DNA of 64,000 nucleotides from Candidatus Babelota bacterium (GTDB lineage Bacteria > Babelota > Babeliae > Babelales > Vermiphilaceae): assembly GCA_003963225.1 (NCBI GenBank), contig RXKB01000004.1, forward strand, positions 62,001 through 126,000. Direction: 5' to 3'. Positions 8,845-18,079 of this stretch are shown here, one piece after another (positions within the stretch are counted from its first letter, which is position 1; every line of letters begins with the position of its first letter). The translations under genes and the position numbers were made by a program. The notes below the pieces were generated by a model, which searched no databases, was not told the DNA's origin, and was given only the letters and a program-made list of their open reading frames with translations.

Positions 8845-9333
8845 ATGCTAACCAAAAAGTTAATTTTATTTGTTTTGTCACCCTGCTTTTTAATGGCAAT
8901 CGAGCGACGCATTAGCCTACATCAATTTCCCAAAATTGCAACTATTGTTCATGAAAATAGACACAAGCCTCATGGTCTTTTCATTAATCAATACATAGAA
9001 CTTATACCAGAAAAAAGCCTTGAAAGATTGAACATACCTCAAATAAAACAACAATATATTATGCTTGGTGTATATCTCTATTTTTATGCTGTCTCCTGTG
9101 CTGATCCTTGTGAAAAAAAACGGATATTATTAGAATCTAAATCTGTTTTGAAAGGTACGTTTAACGGGGCAACTATATCAATAAAAGATGGGCCTGTGCC
9201 ATTTTTACAAGCAGTAGAAAAAGCATGCTTGTGGGAAAACAGTTATAATACAATGCCATGGATCTCTAATTGCATTGCATATGTTTTTAACTTTGCAAAA
9301 GCAATAAAAAGTGTTTGCAATAAATTTATCTAA
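8845..9333 (+). CDS. Small exported protein of unknown function
   Basis: This 162-residue protein begins 3 bases after the gatA stop codon and may be translationally coupled to it. A signal peptide is visible (MLTKKLILFVLSPCFLMA). The mature part is mostly helical with scattered Cys (SCADPCEKK, KACLWEN) that could form disulfides outside the cytoplasm. I recognise no family. Confidence 0.6.
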   Translation: MLTKKLILFVLSPCFLMAIERRISLHQFPKIATIVHENRHKPHGLFINQYIELIPEKSLERLNIPQIKQQYIMLGVYLYFYAVSCADPCEKKRILLESKSVLKGTFNGATISIKDGPVPFLQAVEKACLWENSYNTMPWISNCIAYVFNFAKAIKSVCNKFI

Positions 9334-9488
9334 TTATTGATTTATTCTGATAACTGCGTGTTACATTTTTTACACTTATAACCAAGCATCCATGTGATAT
9401 TCTTCAGTTGTTATTCTGCTTTAAAAATATATATCTGCAAGTATTTTTAAAAAAAACTTATTTAAAAACATTTTAATAAAATTTTTCA

Positions 9489-9516
9489 TTGACAATAAGA
9501 ATAATATCTTTATAAT
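9489..9516 (+). promoter_or_regulatory. Consensus sigma-70-type promoter
   Basis: TTGACA (9489-9494), a 16-base spacer and TATAAT (9511-9516) match both consensus hexamers exactly. Transcription would start near 9523, about 55 bases before the 9579 start codon. This separates the following gene pair from the gat operon. Confidence 0.7.
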
Positions 9517-9578
9517 TTTTGCTTGTTAAGATCTTAATAATCAATAACATCAATAAAAGTTTAATTTTAGGAAGCTAC

Positions 9579-10775
9579 ATGCAAAAAAATAGAATAATAA
9601 TACTTACTGTATTTGCCCTGTCATTAGACAACACACTTTTGCCCATGCAAGATGATTTTAACCCAATTACCAAATTAAATACCATTTTCAAGACAGATCA
9701 GCTAGAAAAAGCCGAACTTTATTCATCCGAAGATAGTACTGGTTATCCGGTAATCCAATCACACGAAAATCAATATACGTACTATATAACAGGCAAACAT
9801 CCAAAAAACCTTGGTGAATCTTTTCAAAGATATCGAGCATTAAATAAAAACTACGATAGGCCTGGAAAATATCTAGCCGTTAATGGCATTAATAACAGGG
9901 ATAAAGGTCTACCCCTTTTATTCAATTGGCAAATGGAAGCGATTCGCAATATCAAAGTAATAAAAGCACTTTTTGATAATGGCATGCCAGTTGAACTTAT
10001 TGAAACAATGTGCTATGGTTTTTTTTCTTTAGCTTCTACACTATACGGCCTACAAAGTGGAAGTTCTGAAGCTGTAAATTTAAGAGGTAACTTATTTATA
10101 CAAGATTCTGAAGCAGGCGCAATTCTTGAAAAATTAAAACTTATTATTATACAATCACCATTGTTAAGCACACAAAAATTATTGAATCATTTTGTAAACC
10201 CAAAGATTGAAACATGCATTAGCGCCAGTTCATTAATAGCTTCTAGCGTTAGTGGATGTGCTGCAATGCTATACAATCAACCTATAAACCCATGGTCATT
10301 TGTACATCTTCCATTTGTAGGTCTTTTCAAAAGTAGTATAGCATCAACCTTAAGTTATTATGGTATTCATTATGTAACATCAATAGATCAAAAACGAGGA
10401 GAAGGCTTACAGCTGTTATATGACTTATCTACTAAAGAAAAAAGACCTTTACACAATACAACAATTTCATTGAGTTGGCAAAAAACGGATAATCTTGTTG
10501 ATACCATAAGAGCAGACGAATTGGAGTGCTTTCAAAATACTTTCCGCGTGTTATGTGGTATGGGATCACCTTATAATGATCATATGGCTAATGATACTCG
10601 CCAAATAAGAGTTATAAATTATGCACGTTATTTAAATCGTATGCCATATTACGCTATTCCCGAACTTTTAAATACAGGCAAAAAACATCTTAAAGAAATA
10701 GAACCATATCACGCAAACCAAGATTGGGAAGGATTAAAAGAATACACAGAAGATCCTATGAAGTATATTTTGTAA
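9579..10775 (+). CDS. Exported protein of unknown function, paralogue of the next gene
   Basis: This 398-residue protein opens with a signal peptide (MQKNRIIILTVFALSLDNTLLP). It is a clear paralogue of the next gene. Shared blocks are FNW(Q/R)xEAIRNI, a CYGFFSLxSTL segment about residue 140-150, SPLLST, LSYYG, and the identical-style ends DWEGLKEYTEDPMKYIL and DWQGLKKYTEDPTKYIL. One or two hydrophobic stretches in the middle could be membrane-associated. The start at 9579 is chosen because AGGA lies 6-7 bases upstream. No known domain. Confidence 0.72.
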   Translation: MQKNRIIILTVFALSLDNTLLPMQDDFNPITKLNTIFKTDQLEKAELYSSEDSTGYPVIQSHENQYTYYITGKHPKNLGESFQRYRALNKNYDRPGKYLAVNGINNRDKGLPLLFNWQMEAIRNIKVIKALFDNGMPVELIETMCYGFFSLASTLYGLQSGSSEAVNLRGNLFIQDSEAGAILEKLKLIIIQSPLLSTQKLLNHFVNPKIETCISASSLIASSVSGCAAMLYNQPINPWSFVHLPFVGLFKSSIASTLSYYGIHYVTSIDQKRGEGLQLLYDLSTKEKRPLHNTTISLSWQKTDNLVDTIRADELECFQNTFRVLCGMGSPYNDHMANDTRQIRVINYARYLNRMPYYAIPELLNTGKKHLKEIEPYHANQDWEGLKEYTEDPMKYIL

Positions 10776-10875
10776 CAAACCAATCTAAATAATAGTTGCA
10801 TAAAAACTCAAAAAAATAATTTGTATTTTAAAATTTTTAAATTTATTTTAATATTTAATAATAGAGAACACCATT

Positions 10876-12102
10876 ATGAAACATACTTTAATTCTCATAC
10901 TTTTACCCTTGATGCTTTGTAGCTCAGAAAAACCAGTAATGGACGCACATAAACTTTATTTAGCTACTCTCAATCAAAAAAGCTTTTTAAATGATATATC
11001 ACCTAATAGTGATAAAAAATATCTAAACACTATTCATGATACATTTCAAAAAAATAACGAAATATATATTCATACAGATTCATCTGAAACAGAAATTTAT
11101 ATACCTCATGATAATGCTTATACGTATGCCACGCCTGGAGGGTTAGAATTTAATGTCGGTTTATGCTTTGGACACTTTAGAATGGATGAAAGGGCATTGT
11201 ACAGATTTCCACACACATTTAAAGTAGCCAATGGGATAGTAAATAGACCAAATGGTTTTAAAAATGCTTTTAATTGGCGGCTTGAAGCCATAAGAAATAT
11301 ACAAAATTTACAAAACGAACTCGCCCACAATACACCTGTTGAATGCTGGCAAACAATATGTTACGGATTTTTTAGTTTAAGTTCAACATTGTTTGCACTC
11401 CATAGTTCATCTCGTGAAGCCGTAAAGCTGCGAGAAACACTTTCATTATCTACAAATGATACTTTTGCTATTGTAGATTCATTAAAATTATGCATTACAA
11501 GCTCGCCCTTATTAAGTAGCACGCGAATGCTCGATGAACAATATAACCCAATCGTAAAAAAAGCGTTACTTGGCGCATCTCTTTTACCTTTATTATTAAA
11601 TAATTATTCTAGGGATAGTAATTTGCTTTGGTATTCATTGCCAGTAATTACTTTTTTAGCACAAAACAAAATAGCTCCTATGCTAAGTTATTATGGAATG
11701 AAATTTAAAACAGCCGTAGATGAAAAACAAGGCGATGGCCTAAAGTTAATATATGAGTTGTCTAAAGAAAAAAAGACTAGTACAAGCACTTTATTAATAA
11801 ATTGGCAAAAAAACGATCCAATAGCAAGCACAGTAAGACCAGATGATTTAAAAATAGTAAGTAGTTTTTTTAATCAAGTCATTGGTATAGGATCGCCTTT
11901 TGAGAATCACGAACAAGATGATGCACGTCAAATTGCCGTAACCAATACAGTACGAAAAAATCTTGATTTACCCCATTACAATGAAAAATATTTATTATAT
12001 ATAGGTAAAAAATATTTTGAAGAAATCATGCCATTTCATATTGCACAAGATTGGCAAGGATTAAAAAAATACACAGAAGATCCTACAAAATATATTTTGT
12101 AA
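10876..12102 (+). CDS. Exported protein of unknown function, second copy of a tandem duplication
   Basis: This 408-residue protein has a signal peptide (MKHTLILILLPLMLCSS; a Cys near the end of the hydrophobic part leaves a lipoprotein possible). It aligns along its whole length with the preceding gene, including the central CYGFFSLSSTLFALHSSSREAV region and the C-terminal EDPTKYIL. The region around residues 225-270 is hydrophobic. The divergence is large, so the duplication is old and both copies are intact. AGAGAACACC precedes the start codon. Confidence 0.72.
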   Translation: MKHTLILILLPLMLCSSEKPVMDAHKLYLATLNQKSFLNDISPNSDKKYLNTIHDTFQKNNEIYIHTDSSETEIYIPHDNAYTYATPGGLEFNVGLCFGHFRMDERALYRFPHTFKVANGIVNRPNGFKNAFNWRLEAIRNIQNLQNELAHNTPVECWQTICYGFFSLSSTLFALHSSSREAVKLRETLSLSTNDTFAIVDSLKLCITSSPLLSSTRMLDEQYNPIVKKALLGASLLPLLLNNYSRDSNLLWYSLPVITFLAQNKIAPMLSYYGMKFKTAVDEKQGDGLKLIYELSKEKKTSTSTLLINWQKNDPIASTVRPDDLKIVSSFFNQVIGIGSPFENHEQDDARQIAVTNTVRKNLDLPHYNEKYLLYIGKKYFEEIMPFHIAQDWQGLKKYTEDPTKYIL

Positions 12103-12127
12103 TCATATATAGCCACAAATAAAAACG

Positions 12128-12151
12128 ATATTATTTAATTATAAATAATAT
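12128..12151. repeat. AT-only hairpin after the paralogue pair
   Basis: A perfect 10-bp inverted repeat (12128-12137 and 12142-12151) encloses the loop ATTA, 25 bases after the stop codon of the second paralogue. It has no T-tract, so its role as a terminator is uncertain. Confidence 0.35.
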
Positions 12152-12275
12152 TATGGACTGATTAATAGCTTACAAACTGAACGCATATTATTTACTATGA
12201 TTATTTTTATAACATTGCTTTATAAAAAACAATCTGTTATATTAATTTTAAAATTGAAATAAAAAATTTAGGTTT

Positions 12276-13139
12276 ATGAACTATACAAAACAGTTTTTAT
12301 TTGCGTATGCTGCTTTTTTGTGCTTTTACTATCCAATAATTGGCCAGACACAAACAACAAAATGGAGCAAAAAAGAACAGGTAAAAAAACGGAATGCATT
12401 TGCAAAAAACAGGCAAACGCCGTCTAAATATGTATCTGAATTTGTAACCACATTTGCACGGGATATATATTTATTACATAAAAATTTAATAGATTGGGAT
12501 ACGCTTAAGGTTGCTGCAGCCATTGTACCAGCAACCTTAATTGCACACCATTACGATGAAAAAATTCAATGTACTTTTTATGACAAGAATCATCATAAAA
12601 ACATTCATCAAATGCCTCATTGGACAAGAGAATTAGCAAGACATATCACAGGACCCGTCATTGGTCTTTTTGCCATACAAGGCTTTTTATCTAAAAACGA
12701 TGATTTTAGATTTACCAATCAAATTATGTTAATAGGCGTACCTATTTTAGTATTTATGAATCAATTTATTAAAAAAATGAACTTTGAAATGTGCTACCGA
12801 CCATGGCATGAACAGTTTAGTTCCGTGAAACGATCTCTTGGCGGATTTCCATCGGGGCATTTATCTCATGCAGTGTATTTAACGGTATTATATGGCGTTC
12901 GACACGGGTACCGGTTCGCTTTGCCGCTAGGACTGATGTCAACGTTTATTGGCGCTACTTTTTTAAGCTGCAACAGGCATTATCTTTCACAACTTATTGC
13001 TGGCGTAGGCTTTGGAGCAGTATACGGTCTTGCTGCAGGCAAAGTGGTTGATTATAAACTAAAGCATAACATAGATATCATGATACAACCACAGTTTGCG
13101 GGGGGCAAGCCTTCTTTAAGTATCACGTGGAAATTTTAA
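12276..13139 (+). CDS. PAP2-superfamily membrane phosphatase-like protein with altered active site
   Basis: This 287-residue protein has a signal/first membrane helix and several C-terminal membrane helices. It carries the PAP2 (phosphatidic acid/undecaprenyl phosphatase) core. Motif 1 is a variant KX7RP ending CYRPW; motif 2 is intact (FPSGH, about residue 190-195). Motif 3 normally reads SRX5HX3D. Here the aligned positions read T-F-X5-H-X3-Q (ending NRHYLSQLIAG), so the His nucleophile is kept but the Arg and the charge-relay Asp are replaced. It may be a weak or repurposed phosphatase, or act on an unusual substrate. The family call is firm, the activity is not. Confidence 0.75.
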   Translation: MNYTKQFLFAYAAFLCFYYPIIGQTQTTKWSKKEQVKKRNAFAKNRQTPSKYVSEFVTTFARDIYLLHKNLIDWDTLKVAAAIVPATLIAHHYDEKIQCTFYDKNHHKNIHQMPHWTRELARHITGPVIGLFAIQGFLSKNDDFRFTNQIMLIGVPILVFMNQFIKKMNFEMCYRPWHEQFSSVKRSLGGFPSGHLSHAVYLTVLYGVRHGYRFALPLGLMSTFIGATFLSCNRHYLSQLIAGVGFGAVYGLAAGKVVDYKLKHNIDIMIQPQFAGGKPSLSITWKF

Positions 13140-13249
13140 TTACCATAACAAATATTTAATTTAAAAGAATTTTACAGCTAAAATTAAGTAACTGCTGATT
13201 GACCTTATACAATGAGCCTTTACTTTTATGGGAATGTTCCACTTAAGCA

Positions 13250-13278
13250 AGGAAGCGATCTTTTCCAGATCGCTTCCT
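13250..13278. terminator. Strong hairpin between convergent genes
   Basis: A perfect 12-bp GC-containing stem (13250-13261 and 13267-13278) with loop TTTCC is followed on the plus strand by a T-rich run. It lies between the convergent PAP2 and lipoprotein genes and could end transcription from either side; the plus strand has the better T-tract. Confidence 0.65.
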
Positions 13279-13301
13279 CTTTAGATCTTTTTAATTAAAA
13301 C

Positions 13302-13502
13302 CTATTTTGTTTCATCTTCATCCATCACTCTTGCATATGACTCTTTTGCATAACTTTTATGTGGTTTTGCTTTTTTAGATTTATGTTCTTGTTTTTTATG
13401 ATGTATTTTTTTGTCTGATTTTTTTGTATCTTTTTTTCCGCAAGCAGGCAAAATTGAAATAAGCAATGCAAGACTTAATGCAGAAATAAGTTTTTTGTTC
13501 AT
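13302..13502 (-). CDS. Small lysine/histidine-rich lipoprotein
   Basis: This is a 66-residue protein with a signal peptide ending in a lipobox-like ILPAC (Cys21), so it is probably lipidated and tethered to a membrane. The mature 45 residues are extremely rich in Lys and His (KKDTKKSDKKIHHKKQ and onward) with a short acidic end (DEDETK). Such a polycation could bind peptidoglycan, nucleic acid or metals; nothing in the sequence decides. A strong AAGGAG ribosome-binding site precedes the start at good spacing, which supports real expression. Confidence 0.7.
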   Translation of the reverse strand: MNKKLISALSLALLISILPACGKKDTKKSDKKIHHKKQEHKSKKAKPHKSYAKESYARVMDEDETK

Positions 13503-13591
13503 AACAATCTCCTTAAAAAGTAATTATACGTTATAATAACTATATTCTTGCACCTTATATTACCTTTTAATATAAAACAAAAGCAAGAAAT

Positions 13592-16066
13592 CTAATCCTT
13601 TTTAACTTTCTTTTTTGCCCGAGTCACCTTTTCTTTTTTAAGGCTTATTTTCTTGGCCAAAACAAAAGGATCTTCTACAAATACAATTTTAAGCACCTCA
13701 TCCATAGTATTTACTTGTTCAATAGCCATGCCACTTAAATCTATTTCTTTTTTAATCTCTTGCAAATCGTCAGCATTTTCCATCGGAATAATAACCGTGG
13801 TAATACCGTGCTGTTTTGCTGATATAAGCTTTTCTTTCAATCCACCAATGGCAAGAACCCGTCCTTGCAAAGTGATTTCACCAGTCATTGCTAATGCAGA
13901 TTTAGTAGGATTTTCTGTTAAAGCAGAAACCAATGCTGTACAAATAGTAATACCGGCAGAAGGACCATCTTTTGGCGTTGCTCCTTCGGGAATATGCACA
14001 TGAATATCTTTATTATTATGAAATGAAGCGGGTAAACCAAGCATTTTGACTCGTGCACGAATATAACTTAAAGCCGCGTGAGCAGACTCTTGCATCACTT
14101 CACCCAATTGCCCTGTGAGACTAACGGTACCTTTTCCTGGCAAGACAGCCGTTTCAATTTCCAGCACATCTCCACCCACCTCGGTCCAGGCAAGACCTAC
14201 AGCAAGACCAATGCGCTTTTCTGTTCTGCTAAGGCTTGTTTTTTTAAACATAGGATTACCTAACCACTCTCTCATGTATTCAGGAGAAATAGTTACTGAC
14301 TTACATTTGGTATTTTCTAATAATTGCTGAATAGCTTTACGCATTAATTTTGCTAGCAATCTATCTAACTGCCTAACGCCAGCCTCTTTAGTATATTCAT
14401 CTATTAATAAACGAATAGTATCAACAGCTATTTTAAATTTCGCTTTTGTTAAAGAATATTCTTTAAGATTACGCGGTATCAAAAAGTCTTGCGCGATGCA
14501 TAGCTTTTCTTCTTCAGTATAACCAGAAAGCTGGACCACTTCTAAGCGGTCAAGCAATGGATATGGAATATTTTCCATAACGTTTGCAGTGGTAATAAAC
14601 ATAACCTGAGAAAGATCATACTCTATATCAAGAAAATGATCCATAAATGTCTTATTTTGTTCAGGATCCAGTACCTCTAAAAGCCCTGCTGCTGGATCTC
14701 CGTGCGCATCACGTGACATTTTATCAATTTCATCAAGCAAAATAACTGGATTTTTAGTCTTTGCTCGCTTCATTGCTTGAATAATTTTGCCTGGTAATGC
14801 ACCAATGTACGTTCTGCGATGCCCACGTATTTCGGCTTCATCACGCACACCACCAAGAGAAATACGTACAAATTCCCTACCTAAAGCTTCTGCTATAGAT
14901 CTTGCCAATGAAGTTTTACCTACACCCGGAGGCCCCACAAAACATATCACTGGAAACCGAGTCAACGTAGCAGCATATTTTTTGGCTGCTAAAAATTCAA
15001 TAATTCTGTCTTTTAATTTTTTAAGACCAGCATGGTTTTTATTTAACAGATTGATAGCCTGTTCAATACTTAGCGTATCTTTGCTAACTTTATGCCACGG
15101 AATTGATATAATCCAGTCAATATAATTCCTGCTGACAACCGCTTCTGAAGACATCGGCTGCATTTGTTCCAACCGTTTTAACTCTTTTTCAGCTTTTTCT
15201 TTAGCATCTACAGGTAATTGTAATTTTTTTATTTTAGCACGAAGTTGCTCTATTTCAGCTGCTTGATCATCCCTGCCCAGCTCTTTTTGTATCGCTTTTA
15301 TTTGTTCTGTTAAATAATACTCTCTTTGGTTTTTTTCTACTTGATTTTGAATGTGCCCATGAATTTTTTGTTCTATTTTAACAATATCGATTTCTTTTTT
15401 AATTGCGGCACATACAGCAAGTATGCGGGGTTTTAAATCAGGAATCTCTAAAATTTTTTGCCTATCTACAAAGCCCAAAGTATTAATTTGTATAGCTATG
15501 GTATCGGTAATATAATCCATATCTTCAGGTGTTTTAACCATTGCCGTTAAGTCTGCGGGAGCTTTTTCATTGTATTGAGTGTACAGGGCATATAAAGAAG
15601 TAAGTTCACGCCATGCGGCTTCAAGGTCTAGAGAATACACAAGCCCTTGAGTGGGGACATCCTGACAAGTAACGCCAATAAAAGTTGATGTTTCTTGCAA
15701 AGAGGTCATTTTAGCACGACATATTCCTTCAGCCAAAACTTTAAGACCACCATTGGGCATGCGCATAACTTGTAAAATAGTTGCTCGAGTACCTATTTCA
15801 TAAAGGTCGTTTTTACCAGGAAGTTCAGTTTTAGGATCTTTTTGAGTGGTAATAAAAACCGTACGATCATGTTTTAACGCATACTCAACAGCAGCTATGG
15901 ATATATTTCTACCTGCAATTATCGGGATAACACTTTTAGGCAAAATAACTACGTTTTTGAGAGGCAAAAGAGGGAGAAAACTCTCTCCAAACCCAGTTAT
16001 TAAATTTGCTGCTTCAGTTACTTCTGCAGCTATTTGCTGTTCATTTTGTTCTTTTTTAGGAACCAT
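13592..16066 (-). CDS. lon: ATP-dependent protease La (Lon)
   Basis: Lon is a cytoplasmic AAA+ serine protease that degrades misfolded and regulatory proteins. The 824-residue chain has the N-terminal substrate domain (LPLLPLKNVVILP...), a coiled-coil middle, and the AAA module with Walker A GPPGVGKTS near residue 375 and Walker B PVILLDEIDKM. The protease domain has the catalytic Ser in PKDGPSAG and the catalytic Lys in GGLKEKLISAK. A Lys-rich tail (TRAKKKVKKD) extends the C-terminus. It stands alone and is divergent from the first NTT gene, across 512 bases. No ClpX or HSP partner is adjacent. Confidence 0.97.
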   Translation of the reverse strand: MVPKKEQNEQQIAAEVTEAANLITGFGESFLPLLPLKNVVILPKSVIPIIAGRNISIAAVEYALKHDRTVFITTQKDPKTELPGKNDLYEIGTRATILQVMRMPNGGLKVLAEGICRAKMTSLQETSTFIGVTCQDVPTQGLVYSLDLEAAWRELTSLYALYTQYNEKAPADLTAMVKTPEDMDYITDTIAIQINTLGFVDRQKILEIPDLKPRILAVCAAIKKEIDIVKIEQKIHGHIQNQVEKNQREYYLTEQIKAIQKELGRDDQAAEIEQLRAKIKKLQLPVDAKEKAEKELKRLEQMQPMSSEAVVSRNYIDWIISIPWHKVSKDTLSIEQAINLLNKNHAGLKKLKDRIIEFLAAKKYAATLTRFPVICFVGPPGVGKTSLARSIAEALGREFVRISLGGVRDEAEIRGHRRTYIGALPGKIIQAMKRAKTKNPVILLDEIDKMSRDAHGDPAAGLLEVLDPEQNKTFMDHFLDIEYDLSQVMFITTANVMENIPYPLLDRLEVVQLSGYTEEEKLCIAQDFLIPRNLKEYSLTKAKFKIAVDTIRLLIDEYTKEAGVRQLDRLLAKLMRKAIQQLLENTKCKSVTISPEYMREWLGNPMFKKTSLSRTEKRIGLAVGLAWTEVGGDVLEIETAVLPGKGTVSLTGQLGEVMQESAHAALSYIRARVKMLGLPASFHNNKDIHVHIPEGATPKDGPSAGITICTALVSALTENPTKSALAMTGEITLQGRVLAIGGLKEKLISAKQHGITTVIIPMENADDLQEIKKEIDLSGMAIEQVNTMDEVLKIVFVEDPFVLAKKISLKKEKVTRAKKKVKKD

Positions 16067-16578
16067 ATAAAAGCCTTACGATTTTACTATCAAATATAGG
16101 TTATTATGCCAATGTTATTGTATATATTATGCCTATATAATATAAATATTAATATTTGTGGTACATATTACTTATTGTAAGTATAATGCTTTATTGTTTT
16201 TAGACAAGAAAAAGCATATGGTTTACATAAATTTTATTTTCAAATAAAAAATTTAAAAAAAGGACTAATGCAATATTCTTATCAAAGTTGGCATAATTTG
16301 ATCTTAGCAAAAAGCTTTTTAAGGCATATTCAGCAAGTCAATATTAATACTTGCTAGATATTATTAAAATAAAATTACAGAAAGATATCGCTTTTTTTGA
16401 GTTTTTTATATAATAAGGTACATATTGATTAAAATAAAGTTACTTGAAAAAGAAAGGGGATTGCAACCTATATGTACACATAATTATTTTTGTTTATCTT
16501 TATATTAAGCAATTAAAGCGTAATAATTTAATAAAATGACTAAAACTTTTATAGTTATTTTTAGAAAGGATTTTATCA
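16067..16578. other. Intergenic region between lon and the first NTT gene
   Basis: These 512 bases separate divergently transcribed genes and must hold promoters for both. A TATAAT at 16409-16414 is present but has no convincing -35 partner. A 28-codon frame from 16268 is preceded by AGGA but is too short to support. I see no RNA gene or hairpin of note. Confidence 0.4.
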
Positions 16579-17934
16579 ATGTTAAAACGTATTGCAACAG
16601 CCTTGTGGGGAAATTTTGAAAGTGCGCAGGAGGTTAAAAAATTTGCTTTTCTTGCAAGCATTTTTGGTCTTATTATTGGTGTATATTGGACACTTCGTCC
16701 TATTAAAGACAGCGCTTTTGGCTCTATTGTAGGCGGAGGCTATCTTCCTTATGCAAAAATACTATCTGTATTAGTTACTGTAATAGTAGTACTAATTTAT
16801 GGCAAACTAGTTGACATGTTTTCTCGTTATAAAGTTTTTTATGGTATTGTAACGACCTATGCAATACTAGCAGGAATTTTTTGGTGGTGTTTTATGGACT
16901 CACAGATAGGGTTTGCCAACACGGTTGCAAATCCTAATCGAATTATTGGATGGGCATTTTATGTATGGGTTGAAAGCTTTGGGTCTTTAATAGTTGCTTT
17001 ATTTTGGGCTATTACTACAGATATTACACTTCCTGAATCTGCAAAAAGAGGATTTCCTATTATTATGCTGCTTGGTCAGTTAGGTAATATTTTTGGGCCA
17101 GGTATTTTAAACACACGCCGCTTGGGCTTATTACACAGCGGACCTATTATTGGTATATGCTCAGTATTAATGTTTATTATTGTTGCATTATTCTATGTAT
17201 TCTGCAGCAACATGTCTAAATCAGAGCTATCTGGTTATCATCAAGATGAAGACACTCCAGATGGAGAGCCTGGCTTTTTTGAAGGCATTAAACTATTGCT
17301 AACCCATAAATATCTTTTAGGCCTATTCTTTATTGTAAGCGTATATGAGCTAATTATTACTATTCTTGATAATCACTTTAAACAAGCAGTCTATGAAACA
17401 TTTGCCTCAGAAGGACTACGTAGTGCTTATCTCTCTGATTATGCAGTATGGGTTGGCATTATTTCAAGTGCATGCGTATTGCTTGGTATTAATAACATAC
17501 AACGACATTTAGGTATTGTAGTCTCGCTTATCCTTACGCCTTTATTGGTATTAGCTGCTGTAGTTTGGATAAAACTAAACCCATCCTCTATTGTAAGTTC
17601 ATTCTGGATTATGACCTGCTCAAAAGCTGTTAACTATGCTTTAAACGCCCCTACCTTAAAGCAGCTTTATATTCCTACTTCAAAAGATGCTAAATACAAA
17701 GCTCAATCATGGATAGAAATGTTTGGCTCTCGGGCAGCTAAAGGCTCCGCTTCGTTTGTAAACATTCAACGTACAACGTTTGTTGCGAAATTTGGACCTA
17801 TGGATGGCATCTCAGCTTTCCTTACCATGACCACCGCAGTTTCTTTTGGACTTGTAGTCGTTTGGTTGCTTGTAGCAATGTTTGCAGCAACCGCATATAA
17901 TAAAGCAATTAAAGAAAACACTATTGTATGCTAA
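16579..17934 (+). CDS. NTT-family nucleotide (ATP/ADP) transporter, copy 1
   Basis: This 451-residue membrane protein has about twelve helices and belongs to the TlcA/NTT nucleotide carriers. These are found in Rickettsiales, Chlamydiae, other intracellular bacteria and plastids; they exchange host ATP for ADP or import nucleotides. The first helix ends in TLRPIKD, keeping the Lys-Asp pair (Lys43-Asp44) of the conserved RxxKD signature. A Glu in WVESFGS and one in SVYELI fall where conserved acidic residues are expected. AGAAAGGA precedes the start. The gene has its own terminator and is followed by a second NTT gene. Substrate (ATP/ADP or another NTP) cannot be read from sequence. Confidence 0.9.
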   Translation: MLKRIATALWGNFESAQEVKKFAFLASIFGLIIGVYWTLRPIKDSAFGSIVGGGYLPYAKILSVLVTVIVVLIYGKLVDMFSRYKVFYGIVTTYAILAGIFWWCFMDSQIGFANTVANPNRIIGWAFYVWVESFGSLIVALFWAITTDITLPESAKRGFPIIMLLGQLGNIFGPGILNTRRLGLLHSGPIIGICSVLMFIIVALFYVFCSNMSKSELSGYHQDEDTPDGEPGFFEGIKLLLTHKYLLGLFFIVSVYELIITILDNHFKQAVYETFASEGLRSAYLSDYAVWVGIISSACVLLGINNIQRHLGIVVSLILTPLLVLAAVVWIKLNPSSIVSSFWIMTCSKAVNYALNAPTLKQLYIPTSKDAKYKAQSWIEMFGSRAAKGSASFVNIQRTTFVAKFGPMDGISAFLTMTTAVSFGLVVVWLLVAMFAATAYNKAIKENTIVC

Positions 17935-17996
17935 AAAAAGCTTTTTAGTATATCAAAGGTATGTTATGGTACTTGCTTTGGATAACTGACTTATGT

Positions 17997-18037
17997 AAAA
18001 AGCCCTACTGTATAAAAAATGCAGTAGGGCTTTTTTT
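17997..18037 (+). terminator. Rho-independent terminator between the two NTT genes
   Basis: A 14-bp stem (17997-18010 and 18022-18035; core AGCCCTACTG / CAGTAGGGCT) closes an 11-base loop and ends in seven T's. It separates the two transporter genes into different transcripts. Confidence 0.88.
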
Positions 18038-18079
18038 AAAATTAATATATTATACATGCTTGCCAAGGAAAACAGTATT

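Noticed and set aside
16268..16354. 28-codon frame preceded by AGGA between lon and the first NTT gene
   Set aside because: Too short, no hydrophobic or conserved feature, and such frames are common in AT-rich gaps.
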